Source of the DNA: Coffea arabica
Lineage: Eukaryota; Streptophyta; Magnoliopsida; Gentianales; Rubiaceae
Direction: 5' to 3'
NCBI RefSeq assembly: GCF_036785885.1
Contig: NC_092317.1
Span: 8,992,501 to 9,056,500, forward strand
Length of the DNA: 64,000 nucleotides
Under the pieces are notes generated by a model. The model was not told the DNA's origin. It worked only from the letters and a program-made list of their open reading frames with translations, and did no database searches. The first letter of the stretch is position 1. The number at the start of each line of letters is the position of its first letter. Both the position numbers and the translations under genes were made by a program. Shown piece by piece: positions 1 to 12,623 of this stretch.

Positions 1-29
1 CATTAAGACACAAAAAATAAAATAAATAA

Positions 30-1540
30 AAATAAAAATAAAAGGAGGGTTGCCACTTTTTTTTTTTAAAAAAAATTCTAGTAAGGAAATGATGGAATTT
101 TTTTTTTAAAAAAAAGATGGGGCCAAGATTTCTAATTTTTAGAGTTTCAACCTTAGTTACTTCCCCCTTGCCTCCTCATTAAAAAAAAAAAAAAAAAAGA
201 AAAGGAAAATTAAAGAGGGGTTGGTTCATCTCCTTGTATGTTGGTTCGAGTCCCAGGTCCAGGCCGTGGCTATTGTACACACCCAACAAGACTTTGAAGC
301 TGCCAATGAATACTAAAAGTTGCAAAGTTGGACAAATATTTTGGTGCTTGCACGTACATTCCTGCTTAGGATCTAACTATAGGGTTATACGGTTTCCCTT
401 CCACGCTGCAATGGTCAGATTGAAAATTTATTGAAGCCATGACTAAAGAATAACTAATACATTGCTTTTTTTTTCACAGACAATAAATTTCAAATGTAGA
501 CATCAAAACAACAGAGTGAAAACACACTACCAATTTATCTCTGGTTCGAAGCCTAAAACTCAATTGAACCATTCGATTTTAAATTTATGGGGAAATTATA
601 TTTTATCCCCCTGTGATTTAGCGTTTTTTTACATAACCCTCCTATAGTTTCAAAAGCTATACATAACCCCCTCATAGTTTGGATTAAAGTGTCAAAGTGA
701 CGGGAAAGATCATTCGTAATGGAGTCACCTAAAATGTCAAAAATACCCTTATAAATACATGACACATTAACCTCGTATGACTTTTATATTTTACCATTTA
801 AACACCTTATGGTTTAATACTTTACCATATAACCCCCTTATGGTTTTCAAAATATACACATAACCCCCCCTGGTTAATAAATAATTTTCAACTTTACATG
901 AGGGTATTTTTGACATTTTAAGTGACTCTGTTACGAATGATCTTTCCAATCACTTTGACACTTTAATTCAAACTATAAGGGGGTAATGTATAGCTTTTGA
1001 AATCATAGGGGAGTTATGTAAAAAAATGCTAAACTACATGGGGGTAAAGTGGAATTTGCCCTGAATTTATTCATCTCATTTCGTAAACTATTTTCTACAA
1101 TCACAACTGTAATTATAGAGAACCCTTTCCACACAAAATTACCACCAGGCTACGGCAAGATATTTGGATGTCCTGTCACCATGGTGTGCAAGTCTACAAC
1201 ACCCAACAAAGTTGCCTTTCCACAAATGCAGTTATGTAAGAGTCTAATGTGCAAATCTTTCCCCAACGATCCTTAGAATCAAAGGTGGAAATTCAACGTT
1301 GTAATAAGTTTAGAGTGCAAATTTCCGGAAAAAAAAACTATTATTCCAAAGTAATTAGAATAGATGAAAACATGAAGGACAGAAAACTATCATTGTGATA
1401 CAAATAAGTCTCCTAGCAGACCAATTTGCGAGCCTTTGAACAATCAATTTAATGCCCATAAATGAATTATTTCCATGAAATTTCCCAACTTGCCGACTAG
1501 CAAATGTCGTTTTCTTCCAGAAAATGCAAGCATTCCTGCT
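30..1540. repeat. Direct segmental duplication, copy A (upstream of CYP82 3' end)
   Basis: This stretch matches about 6340-7945 in the same orientation. Shared landmarks include a GGTTCGAGT box near 243, a block around 300-430, the block 470-580, and the tail 1071-1540. The copies are well diverged, so the duplication is old. Copy A carries an extra MITE (589-1061) that copy B lacks. The two copies bracket the P450 gene. The duplicated unit may be an old transposon or a remnant of a local tandem duplication; no coding frame is kept between the copies. Confidence 0.75.
589..1061. mobile_element. MULE-type MITE with 9-bp TSD
   Basis: Both ends form a long inverted repeat of about 170 bp that starts GGGG/AGGGC-like and contains imperfect sub-repeats reading like ACATAACCCCC..ATAGTTT. 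The 9-bp flanks are TAAATTTAT (580-588) and TGAATTTAT (1062-1070), one mismatch. The duplicated copy near 7480 has this site once with no insert, which is a direct empty-site control. There is no coding capacity. A 9-bp TSD is typical of Mutator-like elements. Confidence 0.85.
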
Positions 1541-1570
1541 CATGAATGATGTCAGTCGTGACAAAATAAA

Positions 1571-3408
1571 GTAGAAGTGCGAAATATTAGATAAATAGAA
1601 ATAAAAGCAACGGACATTAATCTGTTTTAGTGAGAATTAAGATGTGGAAGCATGGAAATAAATTGCAGGAGTTATTACTTGTCCACGCCAAAATGACTTT
1701 TTGTAGTTTGAATAAGATGCGGCACCGTCATGGAAATTAAAGACAAAAGCGAACTTTTTGTGTTCATAAAAAAAAAAAAACTTTTTGTGCATTTTCTCAT
1801 GTGATGATTGGAACATGGTGAAAGAAGAAATAAGCTGTCTGCATAAAGGTTTTAGTTGAACAACGACTTATATGAGAACTCATGATGCTATGATGTAGTA
1901 GGATCATTCGGCAGAAAGAGAGTCATCCTCATGAGAAGTATCATACATTAGGGAAATGCGGCATCTTCAGTTCCAGTTTTGTCCAGTTATGTAAATAGAT
2001 AAAAATTATTACGAGTACCACATATTTGATTCAAATTTAACTTCTAACATCACTGCAAAATGAAAGAAAACAATGCTAAAGTGTTGCTTATTTTAATTTT
2101 ACTGCAAAGAACATGTAGGCCATATGAGCATATTATTTGCTATTTCCAAAACAAAAATCTTGCACTAATTTTATAAAAGGGTTTTGATAGGGCATAAATT
2201 GTAGTACATTTATATATATAAGTTGCTAGTTAACTATATTATTTAAACTTTATTGTGAATGGAAACTACTTAATTTTATTCTTATATTGGTCTAATAGGT
2301 GAAAAGTTTAATTGAAAAGAAAACAGACTGAAAACACGGTGCGAAGAAGCAAGGGAAAATGAAAAAGTCAAAAGAAAGGGGTTTGGCAAGATTAACATGT
2401 TTCTGTATTTTGGTGATAATTTGAGTTATCAAGATCGGATTGAAATGATTCTTAATTCATTTTAAAGCTAAAAGAATGCTCTATAATTCTTATGAGACAT
2501 TAAAGTTTGATTCTCATGTTTTTCATAGCCAAAAATCCAAAGTATTGAAATATAGTTGCTCTGCAATGCTCTTATATATGACTAATTCTAAATATTTTGG
2601 GTATATCTCAACATTCAGATCTCTAATGACATGATTTTTATGCCATTGCAAAGCTAATTCAAAAAATTACAACTTTCATCTTTTGAACAAGAGTTGATTC
2701 GGCCTCGTTGATAGAGTTACTTATTTGATTCAGAGGTTTTGTTGATTTTTTTTTCTTACCTCTTTGTTTCCATTTGCTGTTAGTTAGCGCTTAATTGTTT
2801 TCTTTTGATTTTGATTACTTTTGTGATGGTTTTGGGGTTTTCTTATATATAGTTGCTTATGCCTATTAAAAGGGTTAGGATACATTTTGATGAGATTACA
2901 ATATCCTCTTTATAATTTGGCAAACTTCTATTGAGATTAAAAGGTAGGGCGCATTTTTTGCCCTTATCATTAACAAGTAGATCAGTGTAACTAAACCAAC
3001 TTTCATAGACTAAATAATAATTTGGACAAATATCAGGAAGGTACGTGACACTAACAGAAGATTTTAAAAAGCATAAGCTTACCTAATTGACTTGAAGAAC
3101 AAATCCAAATCTAACATTAATCGCTATAGAAAAGAAAAGGTAATAAAATAACTACCAGTAATACGAACATATTTATCTTTTCAACAACAAATCTTATTGA
3201 AATAAAAGTAACGGAATACCAACTGGCAGTAATACCAAATGGTTACCAGTTTATGTGGTCTAATACAAAGTGGTGAATTCAATAATTTACAAAACTATGA
3301 AATTTATTTTGTAACTAGTAAAACATAACCATATTTAGCCAATTGTCCACTTGCTATTCATGTAAAAGCTTTAGGCACAAGCCCTGGTTCCGTTTTAACC
3401 ATCTAAAA
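1571..3408. other. Intergenic, no gene seen
   Basis: AT-rich DNA downstream of the P450 gene (the gene reads minus, so this is its 3' side). I see no ORF with recognisable protein sequence, no clear terminal repeats and no RNA gene. The 3' UTR of the P450 probably lies in the last few hundred bases. Confidence 0.5.
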
Positions 3409-5409
3409 TTATTCATAAAGTGCATGATTAGGCAGGCGTGGCTTGATGAGCACCTCTAGTGGAGTAGTCTTGCTCAAGTGCGTACCCAAACCTTCAGTCA
3501 TGTCCACTGGTAAGTTTGATGGGGTTGTGAATTCAAAACCCTGCAGCAATCGGGCAACGATCAAGTATATCACCTGTGTTGCCATTAGCATTCCTGGACA
3601 TGATCGTCTTCCAGAGCCAAAAGGGGTGAAGGCATAATCGAGGCTATAGCCATCGTCATGCATCTTTCGGGGACCATTGCAACTATTCAAGAATCTCTCT
3701 GGTAAAAACTTATCTGGTTCCGACCAAACTCTTGGGTCGCGATGCAGTTTCCACACGTTCACCACCAATAAAGTATTTTTTGGAATGAGGTATCCGCCAA
3801 CAGTACAATCTTCGATGGCTTGGCGTGGCACGGATATAGGTGGTGGATATAGGCGGAATGTTTCTTTCGAAATAGCTTGAATGTAGGCCAAACTCTTGAT
3901 ATCTGATTCTTCTACCCATCTGTCTTTACCAACATGTCTATCTATCTCTTCCTGCGCTTTCTTCATGACGTGTGGATGGTTTAGTAACAGGGACATGAGC
4001 CATGTTAAGTGTGTTGATGTGCTGTCAAATCCTGCTACGAGCATAGTCTGCAAAGTATAGATAACATGGTGAGTGGTTTCTCGGTGAATAAAAAAAGTCC
4101 CATGACGTAAACACATACATGCAAAAGCCATCGAAACAAATTGTTAGGTTGACAATTGCTTTCCATATATGGTGTTTTTGGATTTAGTAATATGAATGAA
4201 TTTAAATTCCATATTTCGAATCACATCCACTGCCATATATGGATGATCTAAAGGAGATTTGGAGCTGAAATCCCTCAACAAGAAGAAGAATAGTGCCACT
4301 TAGGAAGAAATTCCAACAAAAGCTAAACTTTTGAAAATAAACTGTCATGGTACTATGAGAAAACCGAGACAATAAGGCTGCGAGATACATGAAAAACAGT
4401 GTAGAAAGTTGAGAGATAATGATACGGTGAAAGTGTGGCAGCTTACCATGACAGTGGCCTTGATCGCAGTCTCCCTCGAGTATCCAAACACAGACTCGCT
4501 TTGGATTTTTGAAAGCAACACATCCATGAAGTCTTTCTCATCTATTGTCTCACTCTTCATCCTTCGCTGAGTATGCTCATCCCACAAATCCTGAACAACA
4601 GCGTCAAGTTCTTTCGCAAACCCCTTCATGGACTTAATGTGCCCTCCTATATCAAGCCATTTCAAAAATGGAATTGGAATGAGATCGGACACAAAAAATT
4701 GCCCGGCATAGTGTACAAATGCCTTAAAAACTTTCCGCACTTGAGCATCTTTATTTGTGCCAACTTCAGTTTCATTGTATCTCATCCCGGAAACTTTCTT
4801 CACAATAAGATTCATTGAGAAATTCTCAAACAGCTTCCTCAATTCCACTTTGACTGGACTTGCTGTACTACTTTTCCCACCAACATTGTTGGCCTTACTG
4901 AAAATTGAGAACAGTTCTTTCATGGTATTATCGACTTCTGAGACTCGGACATGCCTGACTTTCTCAAGCCCCCGAGTTGAAAGTAAGTCAAGAAAAACTA
5001 TCTTTCGCATCTCGCGCCAATAGGGACCGTACGGTGCAAAACCCATAGATGCATTGCCAAAACAAAGAGTTTCAGCAAAAACTGATTCAGGGCGTGAGGA
5101 AAGGGCTTTGTCACTGATGGTAAAGCAATCTTTAACCGATTCCCAGTTGCTCACAACAAGGGCTGGTGTCATACCAATGCGTAAGGCGAAGATAGGGCCG
5201 TATTTCTCAGCCATGGCAGCTAAGTTCCTCGCCACAGAACTTTTGGTATTAAAGCTAAGAAGGTGGCCTATGATAGGCAAGCCACCTGCTGCTTCTGGTG
5301 GATATGGGAGCTTACTTTTTGGAATTTGGTTCCTTGATTTCCATTTTCTTTGGAGTTGAAAAAAAGCAAGAACGGCTACAATTGTCACCAGATATGGAAT
5401 GAATTCCAT
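3409..5409 (-). CDS. Cytochrome P450, CYP82-like, two exons
   Basis: Exon 1 is 5409-4447 (321 codons) and exon 2 is 4047-3409 (212 codons plus stop). The 399-bp phase-0 intron has GT/AG ends, giving 533 residues, normal for the family. Visible marks are an N-terminal membrane anchor (residues about 1-17), a proline-rich hinge with PPEAAGG typical of CYP82, the I-helix AGFDST (326-331), ExxR as KETFR (382-386), PERF (437-440) and the haem loop FGSGRRSCPG with Cys471. It should be an ER-anchored monooxygenase of specialised metabolism; the substrate cannot be read from sequence. One oddity is Ser330 in the I-helix position that is usually Thr. The reading frame is intact, so the gene looks functional. 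The subfamily is not assigned. Confidence 0.93.
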
Positions 5410-5465
5410 TTTCTGATATCTCTGGGAAGTAGATTACTGATGTACTGCTTAGCTTCTATCAGCTC

Positions 5466-5473
5466 TTTATATA
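5466..5473 (-). promoter_or_regulatory. Probable TATA box of the P450 gene
   Basis: On the minus strand the sequence reads TATATAAA about 57 bases upstream of the start codon at 5409. That spacing suits a plant core promoter with a short 5' UTR. Predicted only. Confidence 0.55.
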
Positions 5474-5479
5474 GGGAAA

Positions 5480-6339
5480 TTCTAGCAGCTTCAGAGCACA
5501 ATCCCAATATAAAGACACATATATTATATAATTATTCCATTTACGTTTTACACTTGCTTACATAATGGGGACAATTACATGGCAGGGGCTGTTGCAGCAA
5601 TGTAGCAAAGTTCAAAACCACTTCATTAATTCTAGAAACGGCAGGCACTTAAGAGATTACTTGTGACCGCTGAGCACAAGCAGCCAATTCAAATAGTTCG
5701 AAACCACTATCTTTTTTACTCTTTCCGTGCATTACGAAGCGTGACATAGTAGAGATGTAGTTGTTCTTTATATACTGAAGTTAGAGCCTTCAAATATATT
5801 TGGCAGTTAATTTGAGGTTTGTGCTTTTAATTGTTAATAACTTCAAAAGAAGCTGCCTAAAGCGGATAATGTGCATTGAACGGTGTCAAATTTCATCTGT
5901 GAACTGTGGAGTAGTAAAGTTCAGCACTGCTTGCTCTTGATGGACTTTGTACAGAAAAATGATCGCGTGTCTATACAGAAGGAACGAAAAAAGTTAAGTT
6001 TATTGTCAGTAATTACAACAAGCTATTCAGGGTTCTTTTTTTTGGTATGGGATTCTCTTTTCAAATAGTTTGGAACCCTGTTCTTTAGAATGAAATGTAC
6101 TATAGGAAATTTAGAAGCTGAACTTTATGTAGTCCATATAAATAGTGCGAGAGTCACAGGGCGCAAATGGAAAGCCGAGTACTTGAGACAACATGGATAC
6201 CATTTACTCAGAATTTAATACAAGATAAATGGAGTATTGCCCTATTAGCAACATACAAAAGTGGATAGTCCATTGTGAAAATTTAAGTGAGAAATTAAGG
6301 AGATTGCTTTTAAAATAAAAGATGGAGATAAAGAAGCAT
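5480..6339. other. P450 upstream region, no gene seen
   Basis: Upstream flank of the P450 gene. It is AT-rich, with no convincing coding sequence and no bounded repeat before the start of the duplicated segment near 6340. Confidence 0.5.
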
Positions 6340-6707
6340 GTGCAACAAAACACCAGAAAAGTAAAATAAAATAAAGAGGCTAGGGGTTGCCACTTTTTAA
6401 GAACAGGGAAATTAAAACCCAAAACCTCTAATTTTTTTATCTTAATTTTAGCTATTAGGTAAAAGTTTTCTCCACGAATGTTGGTTCGAGTTGCTTGTAG
6501 TAGGAGATTGCGTAGCTGCTTGCATCTCAACATGTAAGCTGGCTTCTCCTACAATGCAGTGATGTGCAGATGGAGGTCCCGGCCGGCCGTCCCTACTGTA
6601 CGGCCAAATAAAAAGACTTCGAAGCTGCCAATATTAAATTCTGAAAGTTGCAAAGTTGGACAAGTATTTCAATGCTTGCACGTAAAATTGTACTTGGGAT
6701 CAAACTA

Positions 6708-7260
6708 TGATGGACCGGACCCAAACAGACAAACACATAAACCTAAAAACCTACGGGAACAATGACAAGAATTTGATATAGGAGGCAAAGAAAACAATTT
6801 TCTTCTATTACTCAATGGAGGCTGTGGCTACAAATAAAACGAACGACAACAGACCACGTTGATGCAAGGGCTACTGACTCTTAAAAACTAAAACAAACGC
6901 AGAGGCTATGGAACTAATCTCTTCTTTTTTTTTTTTCGACACTCATTAATAGTTTATTCAACATCTATTTCTACTCTTACTTTAACCTATTCTAGGGGAG
7001 AACCCTACTGGCCCTATGGAAAGGGCCGACGGGGACTGAACTACTATCGGACCAAACGGTGCACTACGCACCCGTCTGGATTTGGGACGCCACACCTGTG
7101 ACAATTGATGGGACTCCACCAGGCTTGATGGTGACCGCAGCCCAAAGGCTGGTGGTTCTATGGTACTAATCTCTTACTAGCTGACTTCTACTCCTAAAAT
7201 TATGAGCCAAATCCAATGTGGCCAACCCCACTAACTCACAATGCAACTTATTGTATTACA
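6708..7260. mobile_element. Probable solo LTR, interrupted by a SINE
   Basis: Copy A lacks this block. It begins TG and ends CA, and 5-bp flanks AACTA occur on both sides (6703-6707 and 7261-7265). That pattern fits a solo LTR of a retrotransposon. Without the nested SINE and its TSD copy the element is about 300 bp. No primer site or coding part remains, so the class and orientation are open. Confidence 0.5.
6924..7157 (-). mobile_element. SINE (family A), nested in the solo LTR
   Basis: A 234-bp insert with a poly(T) start on the plus strand, i.e. a poly(A) tail on the minus strand. It is flanked by an 18-bp near-perfect TSD (6906-6923 and 7158-7175, one mismatch). Its body matches the copies at 21066-21276 and 22375-22548: the head ACCACCAGC, a CAGACGGGTGC-like core, and a pyrimidine/GTAG-rich 3' part. 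These are hallmarks of LINE-mobilised SINEs. Confidence 0.85.
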
Positions 7261-7945
7261 AACTAGAGGGTTATACAGTTTCCCTTCCACAGTGCAATAG
7301 TCTGATTGAAAAGTTATTGAAGCCATGACTAAAGAGCAACAACTACTTTGCTTTTTTTTTTTTTTTCACAGACAATAAATTTTAAATATAGACATTAAAA
7401 CAACAACATGAAAAAACTCTACAAAAACCATCTCTGGCTTGAAGCCCAAAACTCAATTCAAGCCATCCGATTTTAAATTTATTCATTTTTCTTCATAAGC
7501 CGTTTTCTAAAATCACAATTGTAGTTGTAGAGAATCTCAATCTTTTTTCCGCTCATAATTACCACTAGGCTAAGGCAAGATATTAGGGTGTCCCCTCAAC
7601 AAGGTGTGCATGTATAATGTGAAAATCTTTCTCCAACAATCCTTAGAATCAAAAGTGGGATTTCAACGTTGTAACAAGTTTAAAGCACAAATTTCCCCCA
7701 AAAAAATATTATTCCAAAGTAATTAGAATACACGAAAACATGAAGGGCAGAGAGCAGTTCCTCCGTATTAGAGCTTAGAGATATTACTAATTAATGCAGG
7801 AAACTTATTCCTGCTCTTTGGTTAGTTAAACATCAACAATCATCTATCTCTCAGATCATTGTGATACAAATAAGTCTCCTGACAGACCAAATGAGTGCAT
7901 TTGAGCAATCAAAGTAATGCCCATAAATGAATTATTTCTAGAGTA

Positions 7946-9009
7946 GTGGTCTTGATTGCTAACATACTAATTCACTATATATTTTATCCTTCGATCAGCA
8001 AAGGCACGATTAATAAAAAGAAATAGTTCAAAATGTTTATTTAGTTAATACTTTGTCTTGGTCAACTAATTACTAATGCTTATTTAGTCAGCAATCAAAA
8101 AGTCAGACTCATGACTTTTATCTTGGGAGAGTCCTTAATTTCTTGTGTTGCAACTAAAAAATCCAGCGCCAATAGCAACGTCCTTTTCAATTTGATCAAT
8201 TCTGAAAATGATTTTTTTTTCTTTCGATAATACCATGCTTGGTAGTTACTCTTAGGTTATAACTTTCTTGACGAATATTCATGCAGAAATCAGTGTAAGT
8301 TTACCATGAAACAATTCAACCTACGGTCTACCGATTGCAGAAAATTGAGAGGGTAAAAACGGTGGTTAGTCAACTTAAGGTAGAACAAATGGCCTCCCAA
8401 TCATTACTTTCTATCATATGAATATTTAGAAAAAATAAGGGATGTAGATACCTCAATTTTACAGATAGGAAGATAGAATAAAAACCATAGCCTCTGTAAA
8501 TTTTTCATTTTCCTTGTTCATATATTATACTATCTAAAAGACCAAATGACGAGTAAGTGCTAATATTTTCTTTCTGAGAATGTTTTCGGCTAAAAAAAAA
8601 TGTAATCCTCATACTATGTTTCAAACTTAAATGTCTATCTTCTTCTTTTTGTTCTCGTATTTACTTTGGCTCATCAACCAACAAGGCTTTGTTTTGCATT
8701 TATAAGAACGGCTCAAAGTTTCTTTTTCTTTTTCTTTTTTTTGGTAGATCAAAGAAACAGGTCGGATTGAGAAATTATTTTTTGATTATGATGAAGCATC
8801 TGACTAATGGAAGTGTTTATGATGCAAATCAAATTACAACTCAGCAACAGCGAACGTTGATGGGACTGGTCAAAATCAAGTCTCAAGCACAAAGACAAGG
8901 CGTGCTTTGAAAATTTAGTAGCGTCTAAATTGTGAAACACTAATGCTGTGTCCTATTCAATCAATATAAGGTTTATGGGATGATTTGAATTATATATTTG
9001 TTTTTCTTT
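7946..9009. other. Intergenic, no gene seen
   Basis: AT-rich sequence with short homopolymer runs. The small open frames here have biased, repetitive composition and no recognisable domain. Confidence 0.45.
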
Positions 9010-9815
9010 ACCATTGAAATTTAAATTAGGTGGCATACATTTATTAATTAATTTATGCATTGTCAGTGTTTATAAAATTAATTTTTTTTAAAAATTATGC
9101 AAAAATAACTTGTTAAAGAATGAATGCAAGTACAAACATAAATCTTGAGATCGGACAAATCTAGACAAGCCGTAAAGCTTTGATTAGTCACAAAAAAGAT
9201 ATCCAAAGGCCCGAATATCTAAACAAGCAATATAGCCCCAGAAATAAGGCTAGAGAAATTTCCCATACAACATGTAACAAAGCTCAAAGTATTGAAGAGG
9301 CCAAAATTTTATTATTTGGGAATTCCAACTCTCTAACCAAGAAACACATAGTGTAGCACACCCAATTTTAATTTCGGTATTAAAATATGACCCAATTCTA
9401 CTTCCTGAACCAATTTTGAAATCAATTCTAGTGTAACTTGTAAGTGTGATTATTAAAGAACAAATCTATTTTTAAAGTTAATTACCAAAATTCTAAATGA
9501 TTTAATTTTGTCAATACACTTGAAAGGTACTCCGACTGTTTTTGAACAAATTTAGGCGCATGAATATGCCATGCCATTCAGTGCCGTCCAGTAAATTTTC
9601 AGATTGGACCGCCGCGTGGCAGTTTACATGATAGACAAGTTGTATCAATCCTTTTAGCTTCTCATCAAGATGGGAATTCTAGAAGGTTGGGCAAGTGCGG
9701 ATAAGTCTTCTAGGGTTGTAAATGAGGCGAAAGAGTTCTACTGTCGTAAGAAAAGCATCTTGAACGTGACTGAAAGATACGGAACGACAGTTTCTCGGAC
9801 TTGACATTGGGGATT
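9010..9815. repeat. Direct duplication, copy 1 (left of retroelement)
   Basis: Matches about 19770-20895 in the same orientation. Shared parts include the AAATCTTGAGATCGGACAAA region near 9140, the CCCGAATATCTAAACAAGC stretch near 9210 and the block 9560-9800. On the minus strand both copies keep a similar reading frame ending RLIYNPRRLIRTCxTF (here 9861-9679). The source is not recognised; it may be an old TE or a gene fragment. The two copies flank the gag-pro retroelement. Confidence 0.75.
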
Positions 9816-10310
9816 CCTCGGACAACTTGTTTTCATTATAATGCATGCTTGACTTCGACAATTCCGTAGAATAGAGGATCAGGCCGCAATAATCCTAGAT
9901 GGATCCGTTTTGAAGAAGGATCCATTGTTGTACCTACTTCTGACTTAACCATTTGTCCATTCATCGGTTAAGTTGCATGGCCCTCTACCATTGTCTTCAA
10001 AATCGGACCGGTTGGATCGCGAATCGTTCATAGCTCCGGTCCGATTCATACTTTGGATTGATTGAATTAAAAAATCGGTAAGAACCATTCGAATTATGCG
10101 AATCGGATTGAACCGTTGAACGGGCGGTTTTTTTTTGTCTATGAAATTAAAATAAATAAATAAATAAAAGATTTGATTTTCCTTAACTCTAAAAACTAAT
10201 TATGAAATACCACATCCACTCACTTTCTTCTCATTTTTTGCCACTTATCAAGTTTGCATCTATATTTTCTTTTTTCCTGACTTTCTCCAAACTCAACTTT
10301 CTTTTTTTTA
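9816..10310. other. Left flank of the retroelement; possible split hAT-type MITE end
   Basis: The part from about 9988 starts with a TGTCTTCAAAATCGGACCGG-like end, resembling the terminus of the hAT-type element at 18343-18931. A matching opposite end (..GAATTTCAAAACATAGG) lies at about 19536-19553, beyond the retroelement. The retroelement may therefore have landed in an older MITE of this family. I could not find a clean 8-bp TSD for the reconstructed MITE. Confidence 0.35.
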
Positions 10311-10315
10311 AGTTG

Positions 10316-12623
10316 TGACAGGTGTCGAGTCTGTACAATAATAAATATCTAATCAAATAAAATATAAATTTTGTATACAGTGGTAGCATGGTTGAATCTA
10401 TAGGGACTGGAAAAATTCGTTTCTCCTCAAGTTCAAAGTATGGGGGGATTTTTATAAAAGTATGAATAACTAAACAAATCAAATAAAAGGCCTAACTAAT
10501 AATTTACTAAAAATGAAACAATAATAAATAAACTTTACTCAAGAAATAACTTTGGAGATGGTTCACTCAATTGATCATGGATGCACTAATAATTTATTCA
10601 CTCATTGATAAATAAGTTATAACTGCCAAACAAGCAATAACAATCAATTTTTTCTTACTGTATCGGTGATCAAGGTATAACCGTTAATCACTTTCCTAAT
10701 CAAGAAATAACCCTAGGTACGACCATAGAGTTCAATTTCCCAATTGCCTTATGAATTAGAGAAACTCTGTTCTAATCAAATAACATGTTATGAGAGTTAT
10801 TTTAAATTAGCCCATACGTACCCCTGACACAAACCCAATCACCACTAATTTAGACCAATTAAACAATTACGGATTTAACTACTCTAACTGGTTTTAAGTT
10901 ATTAGATTAATTAAATACCGGGCGCCCTTGATGTTTAAATAAAATAATAACCATAAGAAATTAAATCAGAAAACATACGAATACCAGTAAATAAAAGAAA
11001 TAAAAATAATCAATTCGATCTCACAATTTTAGATGAACCAAATTCTCCATTGTTCCTTGACTAGAAAGATAAAATTAATTCATCCCTATTGAGAAAATCC
11101 CACGCAAAATTGTAGAAGCAATTGCCGAAAACATTCTCTCAAGATTGCAATGAGAGCATGCGATAGCTAGGAAAAAGAAATAGAATGAGATGCTAAATAT
11201 CCTCCATTCTCTTGCGGCTGACTCCCTAAAAGATAACAAAACCTAGTTGACTAACTACTAGTCTGCCGCCGCCCAATCTCGAAAAATAAGGAAACAAATA
11301 AGGAAACTACTAATTAGTTTCCTAATACGATTAAGGGTTAATCGCACTTTATCCCCTTTAAGTATGGGTAATTTCTCAGTTTATTCCCCAACGTTTGTTT
11401 TTTCACAGTTTACCCCCTCCGTCGGTCCAGCTAAGCAATTGCACCATTAAAAACTTCAAGATGCCGAAATTGCCATTGGAAGAGAGCCATTTGTTTTGGC
11501 TGACTAAAATGTCCCTCGATGAGTTATAAAAAGGGATGTCTGATGCTTTTTAGCCTATTTTTTATCTTTCATGCTTCCATTTAGTTGCAGCCTATTTTTT
11601 CTCTTTCATTTCAACAGATCCAATAGCTCCTAAAATTTTTCTTTGTCAACCAAAAGTATCATAAAAATGTCACAAAGTGCTTCAAATAACATTGAAATAT
11701 CGCCCCAAAAAATGTGTGGATATGGTAAAGAGGCACCATTGTGCACCTTTTGGACACTTGAAAATCCGGGAAGAAGATTTTGCTGCAACTCAAATTACAA
11801 TATAAGAATTTTTCATTAATAATCTGCTATTATTGTCTTTAATTTTGCTCTATACATGAATAAGACAAAAAGAGTTTTAGACAGTTATATTTTCTTTTTA
11901 TTCAGAATCGGCATACATGTGGACACTTTTCATAGGTAGATAGAAGAGAGAGAAAAGATGGAGGGAAAAGTGGCTGATAAAGGAGAGAGAAAAGATGACC
12001 CAAAATTAAAAAAGGTTCTGTACCTTTTATCTTCCAAATTTTTTTTTTTTTTTTTTGGTCCCATGTGCCAGATGGAGGGAAATTTCCCTCTATTATTCCA
12101 GGGTAATTTTGGAAACTTTTCTTTATCCCTTTCATAAATCTAGAGATATGGATATTTTGGGTTGTTCATTATTTTTTAAGGGTATTACTGTCTTTTCATT
12201 ATTCTGTTTATCTCCATTAGGGTTGACCGTTAGTGTTTGGGGTAAACTGTAGAAAAATAAACATTGGGGGGGTAAATTGAGAAACAGCTCATACGTAAAG
12301 GGGATAAAGTGCGATTAACCCTACTATTAAGCTACTACTATTGTTCTAAATTAAACTGTCCAACAAATTCCATCCTCTCCGAAAACATTAGTAATCCTCT
12401 GGTCAAACCTTACGACTCCACTTCCAAGAGTTTGATTTATAGCTAGACATCATGCCGAATAGCAAGTCTATTGGAAAATTGCACCTTTTAATTATTTTTT
12501 CTTTCAAATCCCTACAACTGCAGAAATTACCAAAATTAAGTAGAGTCAACTAATTAACGCAATATTTGGTAAGATGAAAGAGGAAAATAATTATAAAATT
12601 AATGACAAAATTTCAATCTATTA
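10316..12623 (-). repeat. 3' LTR of the gag-pro retroelement (with nested insert)
   Basis: Starts TGACAGGTGTC on the plus strand and matches 17242-19160 throughout. It is interrupted by the MULE-type element at 11335-12321. Without that insert and one TSD copy it is about 1312 bp, against about 1322 bp for its partner. Confidence 0.9.
11335..12321. mobile_element. MULE-type non-autonomous element inside the LTR
   Basis: A 987-bp insert with terminal inverted repeats of about 90 bp that start GGGTTAATCGCAC. The 9-bp flanks are TACGATTAA (11326-11334) and TACTATTAA (12322-12330). The partner LTR has TACTATTAA once (near 18270) with no insert, so the border is certain. The ends contain sub-repeats of the form TTTAYCCCC..GTTT. 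The interior has no transposase and no recognisable captured gene. Confidence 0.92.

Larger units (their letters stand above)
6340..7945. repeat. Direct segmental duplication, copy B (upstream of CYP82)
   Basis: Partner of copy A (30-1540). It shares the GGTTCGAGT box near 6485, the block 6600-6705, the block 7265-7490 and the tail 7491-7945. It lacks the MITE of copy A. It has gained a probable solo LTR with a nested SINE (6708-7260) and about 100 extra bases near 7750-7856. It supplies the empty site for the MITE at 589. Confidence 0.75.
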
